From positions 3,596,001 to 3,660,000 of the forward strand of contig OZ255824.1 in NCBI GenBank assembly GCA_965277495.1: DNA of 64,000 nucleotides, given 5' to 3'. Positions 58,248 through 64,000 of the stretch are shown piece by piece (position 1 is the stretch's first letter; each line of letters opens with the position of its first letter). The notes below the pieces were generated by a model that saw only the letters and a program-made list of their open reading frames with translations, was not told the origin of the DNA and did no database searches. This DNA is from CAHJXG01 sp965277495 (GTDB lineage Bacteria; Pseudomonadota; Alphaproteobacteria; Acetobacterales; Acetobacteraceae). Position numbers and translations under genes: made by a program.

Positions 58248-59144
58248 ATGGCCAAGCCGAAGACCATCATCATCACGGCGGGCGACAGCAAGGTGATGCC
58301 GACGCTCCAGGGCCTGATACGCTCGCTTGAGGGCTTTCCCGAGCGCCAGGATGTGGAGATCGGCTGCCTGGACGTCGGCCAGACCGCCGAGGACCGCGCC
58401 TGGCTTGCCGCCCACGGCGTGGTTGTCGCGGAACCCACAACCCATCTTGGCGTGCCGATTGAACGCCTCAAGCCCTACGAGCGCGCCTTCGTCGCCCGGC
58501 CTTTCCTGCGCGACTACTTCCCCGGACGTGACATCTACGTGTGGATCGACTCGGACGTATGGCTGCAGGGCTGGTGGGTCATCGACGCCTATCGCCAGGG
58601 CGCCTTGAAGACCGGCATGGCCATCGCCCATGAGCGCGAGCGCGCCTATGTGTTCCAGGGCTGGCTGCTGGCCTGGTTCGCCAAGCACATGGTGCTCGGC
58701 TATGGCCCCGCGGACGGCGCTTGGCTGCTCTCGCGTCCGCACCTCAATGCCGGCCTGTTCGCGATGCGGTCGGACAGCCCGCATTGGGCGCTTTGGGTGC
58801 ATCACTACCAAGCTGCCTGGGACCGCACCGGTACGTTCAACCCGCACGACCAGTTCTCCATCAACCGGCTGGTCTACGGCGGCTTCATGTCGCGCCCGAA
58901 GGTCGAGACTACGATCCTGGCGCCACGCTACAACTGGATCTGCGACCGCGGCCCGCCAATGTGGAACGACGCGGAGGGGACGCTCTGCGAACCCTATCCC
59001 CCATACCGCAGCATCGGCGCCGTCCACCTCGCGGGACCCGGCAAGACAACGGCCTACGACGTTCGGCGCACCGGCGGCGGGAGCTTCAATGCACTGCTGC
59101 TGCAGGGCGTCAAACCACCCAGCCACGATTACTCGCCAGCCTGA
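58248..59144 (+). CDS. Putative glycosyltransferase (GT8-like)
   Basis: This 298-residue protein has KTIIITAGDSKVMPTLQGL at the N-terminus and GRDIYVWIDSDVWLQGWWVI around residue 90-110, where DSD is a likely metal-binding D-x-D. It then has LLSRPHLNAGLFAMR and FNPHDQFSINRLVYGG, the layout of GT8-like retaining transferases. I am sure of the GT-A fold type but not the family. ATG 58248 lies 11 bases after the GT2 gene stop. Confidence 0.6.
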   Translation: MAKPKTIIITAGDSKVMPTLQGLIRSLEGFPERQDVEIGCLDVGQTAEDRAWLAAHGVVVAEPTTHLGVPIERLKPYERAFVARPFLRDYFPGRDIYVWIDSDVWLQGWWVIDAYRQGALKTGMAIAHERERAYVFQGWLLAWFAKHMVLGYGPADGAWLLSRPHLNAGLFAMRSDSPHWALWVHHYQAAWDRTGTFNPHDQFSINRLVYGGFMSRPKVETTILAPRYNWICDRGPPMWNDAEGTLCEPYPPYRSIGAVHLAGPGKTTAYDVRRTGGGSFNALLLQGVKPPSHDYSPA

Positions 59145-59193
59145 TGCCATGACCCGACAGGGCCCAGGGCAGGGCCGCAAGCCGATCGGCCGC

Positions 59194-60333
59194 TCATGGC
59201 ATGCGCGAATGTTCTTGGACCGATAAGCCGGCCCCTTGCTCCCGGTCGGCCGAATCAAGGGTTTGCAGCACAGCCTGCATCGCCTCCTCCCCTGCACGCC
59301 AGCGGTCGGCCATGGTCACGCGGGAGAAGTCGAACACCTTGCCAGCGCCAGCCTCGTCCAGCCCGGCGCGGTAGCTGAGGTAATGCATCTTCGCCGGGCG
59401 CGAGCGACCTTCAACGAGCATGGCGGCAATGTCCGGATCGGCGCGCAGTTCCGGCGGCAACCGCGCGCCAAGGCGGCCGATCATGGCGCGCAACCGCTGT
59501 TCCCGCTGCTGCCCTTCAAGCAGCCGGCGCGACTGGTTGCCGAACATCAGGTCGCCCGCGCGCGAAAGGCCGGCGCCCAGCGTATGCGGGCGGCTGCCTT
59601 GCTGCGCGAACAGCTCGGTCACGAAGCACAGCAGGCCGTCGGAGGCCCGGTCCTCGAACACGAGGTCCAGCGGCGTGTTGGAGGACAGCCCGCCATCCCC
59701 CAACAACCGCCCATCGACCTCGACCGGAGCGAACAAAGGCAACAGGGCGCAGGACGCGACGACGTGTTCCGGCCCGATCTGCGCGCCCGTGCCGGTGTCA
59801 AAGACCACGCGCTCGCCGGTGACCACATCGGTCGCAACCAGGCTGACCCGCACGCCGCCCCGGTTGAGGCGGTCGAAGTCGACGAGTCGGGTGATTTGCG
59901 AGCGCAGCGGCGCAAGATCGTACAAGGCGGACACGTCGCTTGCCCCGACCCGCGGCCCTGGGGACATGCGGGGCCGGAAGATGCCAGGACGGCCGAGCAA
60001 CAGCGTCTCCAGCACGCTCGCCTGATTGTAGGCCTGCCGCCAGGCTCCGGCTTCCGGTTCGCCGAACCAAAAGGACGTGATTGGCGTCGGATCCGTCGTG
60101 GCGGTCTGCCAGAATTGCCGCAACCGGACGATGCGGTGCTCCGGCGCGTTTCCCGCGATGATCGCGGCGGTCACGGCGCCGATTGAACTTCCAACGACCC
60201 AGTCCGGAAGCGGGCCTAAGCCGTCCTGCAGGCCAGCGTAAGCGCCAGCTTCATACGCGCCAAGGGCGATCCCGCCGGCAAACACCATGGCGGTGAGATC
60301 GCTCGCGGCGTGGATTCGGTTATCGTCTGGCAT
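59194..60333 (-). CDS. Patatin-like phospholipase
   Basis: This 379-residue protein has a patatin domain with oxyanion loop AGGIALGAYEAGA (about 19-31), nucleophile WVVGSSIGAVTAA (Ser50 in GSSIG), and the catalytic Asp in LLGDGGLSSNTPLDL (Asp213). VATDVVTGERVVFDTG and SCALLPLFAPVEVDG are typical intermediate strands. It would hydrolyse acyl chains of membrane lipids. ATG 60333 begins the domain cleanly; in-frame sequence upstream is not protein-like. Confidence 0.9.
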   Translation of the reverse strand: MPDDNRIHAASDLTAMVFAGGIALGAYEAGAYAGLQDGLGPLPDWVVGSSIGAVTAAIIAGNAPEHRIVRLRQFWQTATTDPTPITSFWFGEPEAGAWRQAYNQASVLETLLLGRPGIFRPRMSPGPRVGASDVSALYDLAPLRSQITRLVDFDRLNRGGVRVSLVATDVVTGERVVFDTGTGAQIGPEHVVASCALLPLFAPVEVDGRLLGDGGLSSNTPLDLVFEDRASDGLLCFVTELFAQQGSRPHTLGAGLSRAGDLMFGNQSRRLLEGQQREQRLRAMIGRLGARLPPELRADPDIAAMLVEGRSRPAKMHYLSYRAGLDEAGAGKVFDFSRVTMADRWRAGEEAMQAVLQTLDSADREQGAGLSVQEHSRMP

Positions 60334-60626
60334 GCGGCCCCATTCTGTGTTGCAGCATGGCTTAGGCAAGCCAACAAGGGACCGGCCGCCGACCATGCTG
60401 CCATCAACCTGGGGATTGTTCCGGACGTTTCAGCGTGGCATTTCGGATATGGTGGCCGCTTGCGCGCAACTCGAAACGTGACGCCTCGGACCGGCACAAG
60501 GACCTTGAAAGAATTGTTCCGCGCAGTACACGCTATGCCACATCGATGCCGTTCGGGCCGTCTACCCCAGCTCGCGGCGGCGCCGGAGCCTGCGCTGGGC
60601 AGTATCCTGGCTAGAAACGGGGCTTA
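60334..60626. other. Divergent intergenic region
   Basis: About 290 bases between patatin (minus) and the following gene (plus). No gene, repeat or clear promoter boxes were identified. Confidence 0.3.
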
Positions 60627-61565
60627 ATGATGGATCGACAAGCTGGGGCATCCGCGGCGCCGACTTACGCCGCGATCTTCAGGACGCATTTCTGGGACGA
60701 GTTCGTCCAGCGGCAGTTCGATCGCCTGTTGTCGCGCGTTGGCGCCGGCCATGTCTACGTTCTCGTGGACGAGACCAACGGACGGGTCGAAGGCATCGGG
60801 CACGACCGGGTGGTGCGGCTGACGGAGCAGGACATGCTGGACATGGGCCTGCCGCGGGCCGGCGCCGGCAACCTGCTTTGGTTCAATGGCGACTACCCGC
60901 TCTACTATTTCCTGCAGCGGCACGGCTCATACGATTACTACCTGCAGCTCGAATACGACGTCGTGCTCAACACCGATGTCGACCAGCTCATCCGCCGGGC
61001 CGCCGCCGGCAAGGCCGATTTCGTCGGCCTGACCAAGGGCGAGCCGGTGCATGAATGGGCGTGGCTGTCCACCTGCCAGGGCGTCTACGATCCCGCCGAA
61101 ATCCAATATAAGCTGATCTGCTTGTCGCTGTTCTCGCACCGGGCGCTGCAGAAATTGTCGGCGCGCCGGCTCGCGCTGGCCGAGCAACTGCGAACCGGCG
61201 GGATCGAGGCGTGGCCGTTTTGCGAAGGCTTCATCGCGACCGAAATGGGGCGGCGCGGCTTCGTGAGCATCGAGCTGTCGCACTATCTCGACACCGGCGC
61301 ATACGACAGTTGGCCGCCCTTCGTGGAAAGCGACCTGCCGATCATGACGGGCAGCCCGGTCATCCATCCCGTGCTCGATCAACCGCGTTACATCAGCAGC
61401 CTGTTGAAGTACAAGGTCGGGCTGATCGGCTACGTGGACGTGAACAGCCTGCTGCACCGCAAGCTCCGGCGCCTGCCGGCCGACGCCTATATTTCGGCAT
61501 TGGTGAAATCCTTCAGCCAAAAAGCTATCCGCACCATGCGCGCGCATCGGTTGCTGCCGGGGTAG
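60627..61565 (+). CDS. Putative glycosyltransferase-like protein
   Basis: This 312-residue protein has FRTHFWDEFVQRQFDRLLSR, then a GT-A-like centre: LLWFNGDYPLYYFLQRHG and YDYYLQLEYDVVLNTDVDQL (about 90-125), where the E-x-D/D-x-D region could bind a metal-nucleotide-sugar. Conserved-looking Trp/Cys positions follow (STCQGVYDP, WPFCEGFIATEMGRRGF). I know such proteins only as uncharacterised, glycan-linked genes. Second in-frame ATG at 60630. Confidence 0.5.
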   Translation: MMDRQAGASAAPTYAAIFRTHFWDEFVQRQFDRLLSRVGAGHVYVLVDETNGRVEGIGHDRVVRLTEQDMLDMGLPRAGAGNLLWFNGDYPLYYFLQRHGSYDYYLQLEYDVVLNTDVDQLIRRAAAGKADFVGLTKGEPVHEWAWLSTCQGVYDPAEIQYKLICLSLFSHRALQKLSARRLALAEQLRTGGIEAWPFCEGFIATEMGRRGFVSIELSHYLDTGAYDSWPPFVESDLPIMTGSPVIHPVLDQPRYISSLLKYKVGLIGYVDVNSLLHRKLRRLPADAYISALVKSFSQKAIRTMRAHRLLPG

Positions 61566-61733
61566 GAAACCAGGGTTTTTCCGGTTCAAACATAAGCCCC
61601 GAACACGCCGCTTTTGCAGGGATCAACGCTGAGTGTCCGGCGATGGAAGCTTGCGCGGCAGTCGCTGCGCTCCAGGTATTGCACTCCCGGCATCGCCCAC
61701 GACGCACAGTGCCCACAGCGACGAAAGATCCCC
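61566..61733 (+). other. Intergenic region, nothing recognised
   Basis: A 168-base gap. GAAAG near 61721 is the ribosome site of the next gene. No repeat or terminator stands out. Confidence 0.3.
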
Positions 61734-62039
61734 ATGGCTCCGACCACGCAACAGCTAAAGTCCGACATCGACTCCGGCAAGACCGGCGACAAGGCCGTGG
61801 AGGGGTTCGACCTTGGCCTGTCCACGTTGGGCACTGATGACGAGGCCGCCGGATCGCCCAACACGCCGGAACAGATAGCGATGGCGCGGGCGCTGGAAAA
61901 GCGCGATGCGCCCAAGTCCCCTGCCGAGCAATCAGCGAACGTGTCCAAGCCTGGCAGGCCCGCACTATGGATCGTTGTCGGGCTGTTCGTGGCCGTTCTA
62001 GTGGTGCTGGCCCTGGCGGTCTTGACCGGCCGGGGCTGA
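61734..62039 (+). CDS. Small tail-anchored membrane protein, unknown
   Basis: This 101-residue protein has a charged, disordered N-terminal 75 residues (LKSDIDSGKTGDKAVEGFDL, PEQIAMARALEKRDAPKS) and a single C-terminal hydrophobic helix (ALWIVVGLFVAVLVVLALAV) ending in TGRG. No family recognised. Orientation is probably N-in. Confidence 0.65.
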   Translation: MAPTTQQLKSDIDSGKTGDKAVEGFDLGLSTLGTDDEAAGSPNTPEQIAMARALEKRDAPKSPAEQSANVSKPGRPALWIVVGLFVAVLVVLALAVLTGRG

Positions 62040-62091
62040 GCGCGGCACCAAGCCAGGTCCAAGCCCCGGATAACCCGTACGGAGTAAACCA

Positions 62092-62499
62092 ATGGCCGAC
62101 CAAGTTCCCGACGTGCCCGGCGGTCCGCATCTGCGCACAGTCGCCATGCCGCGCGACACGAACGCGAGCGGCGCAATCTTTGGCGGCTGGACATTGTCGC
62201 AAATGGACCTCGCGGGCGGCACCTTCGCCGCGCACCAGGCACAGGGACGCGTCGCCACCGTCAGCATCGAGGCAATGCGCTTCCTGCGTCCGGTTGCCGT
62301 CGGGGACGAGGTGAGCTGCTACTGCTTGCTGGAACACCAGGGCGGAACCTCCGTCGCCGTCAAGATCGAAACCTGGGCGCGCGGACGCACCGGCAGCGAT
62401 GCCGAGAAGGTCACCGAGGGCGTGTTCACCTATGTCGCCCTGGACGAGGACGGCAAACCACGCGAACTCGGCGACGATGGCGCGAGAGAGGCGCGTTGA
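62092..62499 (+). CDS. yciA: Acyl-CoA thioesterase, YciA family
   Basis: This 135-residue single hot-dog domain contains LRTVAMPRDTNASGAIFGGW (about 14-33), LSQMDLAGGTFAAHQAQGR (the helix with the catalytic Asp) and VSIEAMRFLRPVAVGDEVSC. It then has TSVAVKIETWARGRTG and VTEGVFTYVALDEDGKPRE, all standard for YciA/BACH enzymes. It hydrolyses short to medium acyl-CoA. Its stop codon is in the same frame as the next gene. Confidence 0.9.
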   Translation: MADQVPDVPGGPHLRTVAMPRDTNASGAIFGGWTLSQMDLAGGTFAAHQAQGRVATVSIEAMRFLRPVAVGDEVSCYCLLEHQGGTSVAVKIETWARGRTGSDAEKVTEGVFTYVALDEDGKPRELGDDGAREAR

Positions 62500-62511
62500 C
62501 GGGCGTTCTCC

Positions 62512-63249
62512 ATCGCTAAACGAGTAAACATCGGCACGGCGGGCTGGAGCATTCCGCCGCAATACGCTGCGGCGTTCCCACCAGGCGGCAGCCATTTGGA
62601 ACGCTATGCGCGGCGGCTCGGCGCCGTGGAGATCAACTCGTCGTTCTACCGGCCGCATTTGCCGAAGACCTACCAGCGCTGGGCCGCAGCCGTGCCAGAA
62701 GGTTTCCGTTTCGCCGTGAAGCTGCCAAAGGAGATCACCCACGCCCGGCGGCTCGATGCCGCAACGCAGCCCCTGGCGCAGTTCCTGTCCGAGGCAAGCA
62801 TGCTTGGCGCCAAGCTCGGCCCGCTGCTCGTGCAATTGCCGCCGAGCCTGTCGTTCGAGGCAGCGAAGGTTACGGAGTTCTTCGCCGAACTTCGCGGCCG
62901 CCATGCCGGGCCGGTCGCCTGCGAGCCCCGGCACCCGGCTTGGTTCACCGACGAGGCCAATCTCCTGCTAACCCAATTCCAAGTTGCCCGCGTGGCCGCA
63001 GACCCGGCGTGCGTTCCCTGCGCTGCGGCGCCGGGCGGTTGGCCAGGCTTGGTATACTACCGCCTGCATGGCTCCCCAGAAGTTTATCATTCCGCCTACA
63101 ATGCTGAATGCATCGCTGATCTTGAAACCAGCATCGCCGGCCAAGCTCCCAGCGCCGAGGTATGGTGCATCTTCGACAACACGGCGCGTGGCGAGGCAGC
63201 CGCCAACGCCTTGTCACTGCAAGGGCTGTTGCCGCACAAGCCTGGATAG
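62512..63249 (+). pseudogene. DUF72 family protein lacking a conventional start codon
   Basis: The full DUF72/YecE domain is readable: VNIGTAGWSIPPQYAA at the very start, then LGAVEINSSFYRPHLPKTYQ, FRFAVKLPKEITHARRLD, GPLLVQLPPSLSFEA, VACEPRHPAWF, VYYRLHGSPEVYHSAY and EVWCIFDNTA. But from the upstream TGA (62497-62499, same frame) to TTG 62596 there is no ATG, GTG or TTG. The codon expected to be the start, before AACATCGGC, is GTA (62524). It is either a start lost by GTG to GTA, a rare start (ATC 62512), or a sequence error. Starting at 62596 would delete strand 1. Confidence 0.6.
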
Positions 63250-63410
63250 CTGGGCCTGCGGACGGAACCAAGCGGCCGGGCGGCGCTTGTGGGTGTCGCA
63301 CGGCAATGGCGCTGCCGCCTGGCCGACGCAGGTTCACCGTGCGCCGAACTCCTGGAGGGCCGTCGCATGCCGCACGCCGTGATCGTCAACCTCGCCGGCG
63401 CCGCGATCCG
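63250..63410 (+). other. Intergenic region, nothing recognised
   Basis: A 161-base GC-rich spacer with no hairpin or promoter motif that I can support. Confidence 0.3.
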
Positions 63411-63956
63411 ATGAGCCGGCTTTTCACATGGCTGGCGGTGGCCCTGCTGTGCAGCGGATGCGCGTTGACGGGCGCCACCCCGCCGCAGGTCGAGGTGCGG
63501 TCCGTCGAGCTGCGCGGCATCGGCCTGCTCGACCAGACCTTGGGCGTGACCTTGTGCGTCACCAATCCCAACAACTCGGAACTGGCGTTCCGCCGCATCC
63601 GGGTCGCAGTGGACGCGGCCGGAAGCCCCTTGGCGGCAGGCGTGAGCGACGCGCCGGTGATGCTGCCGCCATACTCGTCGGCCTTGGTGCCGTTCACCGT
63701 CGTGAGCACCGTGCGCAACCTGCTGCCCCAGCTCATCGGCGTTCTCAGCACGGGGGCGCTCGAATATCGGTTATACGGGTCCATCACGCTGGATACGCTG
63801 GGCCTCACCGTGCCGTTCAGCCGCAGCGGGCGGTTCGGGCTATTGACGGCCGCCCCGGCGCTGCTGGCAGCCGCCCCGGCGCTGCTGGCGGCCGGCCCGG
63901 AGCTGCTGGCAGACGCCGTCACGCCCACACCTTTGCGCTGTGTCCCGACGATCTGA
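63411..63956 (+). CDS. LEA2/WHy-domain lipoprotein
   Basis: This 181-residue protein has signal MSRLFTWLAVALLCSGCALT with the lipid-carrying Cys17. A beta-sandwich of the LEA14/WHy type follows: VEVRSVELRGIGLLDQTLGV, LCVTNPNNSELAFRRIRVAV (the NPN signature, about 48-60), and PYSSALVPFTVVSTVRNLLP. The C-terminus has a short repeat (APALLAAAPALLAAGPELLA). Outer- or inner-membrane attached; function in the family is poorly known. Confidence 0.75.
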   Translation: MSRLFTWLAVALLCSGCALTGATPPQVEVRSVELRGIGLLDQTLGVTLCVTNPNNSELAFRRIRVAVDAAGSPLAAGVSDAPVMLPPYSSALVPFTVVSTVRNLLPQLIGVLSTGALEYRLYGSITLDTLGLTVPFSRSGRFGLLTAAPALLAAAPALLAAGPELLADAVTPTPLRCVPTI

Positions 63957-64000
63957 CTCCGGCAGCTACGACGCATTGCCTCGGTCACCCAAGCTCAGCG

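Overview
The window is a high-GC alphaproteobacterial chromosome segment. The gene content points to the Rhodospirillales, most likely Acetobacteraceae: a BciB-type 8-vinyl reductase of bacteriochlorophyll synthesis, an alphaproteobacterial 3TM holin and GH108 endolysin, and the Lpt/SurA/RsmA and PepA-HolC neighbourhoods. The family assignment is inference; no rRNA or tRNA gene was seen.

Region 1 (1-16980, all plus strand) is the right part of a contractile-tail (P2-like) prophage or tailocin. In order it holds the C-terminal end of the tape-measure protein, a GpU-like protein, tail X (LysM-like), GpD, baseplate V, an accessory insert of small genes (about 2.9-4.6 kb), baseplate W (gp25), J and I, an 8-kb series of fibre/spike genes, and a lysis cassette (membrane protein, lipoprotein, GH108 endolysin, 3TM holin). 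Sense strands are strikingly G-rich at codon third positions, while the host genes to the right prefer C. No head, integrase or repressor gene lies in the window, so phage and tailocin cannot be told apart.

Region 2 (17.0-35.4 kb) is housekeeping. It has a degenerate GGDEF-EAL protein, then rsmA, surA and lptD (minus strand), a histidine phosphatase and an NAD(P)H-hydrate dehydratase (plus), a low-GC DUF2971 gene that looks acquired, lptG and lptF (minus), an FAD-linked hydroxyacid dehydrogenase, tsaC/sua5 and a cysQ-like phosphatase (minus). Divergent from these are two tandem leucyl aminopeptidase genes and holC. The outer-membrane LPS transport genes lptFG and lptD-surA-rsmA are separated by the three unrelated plus-strand genes.

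Region 3 (35.6-49.7 kb) is a surface-glycan locus. It has two distantly related GT61-like proteins at its outer ends, a GSCFA protein overlapping an SGNH-like protein, a 2OG-Fe(II) oxygenase-like protein, an NAD-dependent epimerase, and a tight four-gene operon (FAD oxidoreductase, SDR, TIM-barrel sugar isomerase, giant GT4-RgpF glycosyltransferase) closed by a hairpin terminator. This is the best candidate for an undescribed pathway in the window.

Region 4 (49.7-64.0 kb) is mixed. It holds an orphan bciB, a YpfJ-type zinc protease, a metallophosphoesterase, an MsbA-like ABC exporter, a leaderless GH26-like glycosidase with a C-terminal carbohydrate-binding module, an alpha/beta-hydrolase thioesterase, three glycosyltransferase-like genes, a patatin, a small membrane protein, a YciA-type thioesterase, a DUF72 protein whose start codon seems lost, and an LEA2-like lipoprotein.
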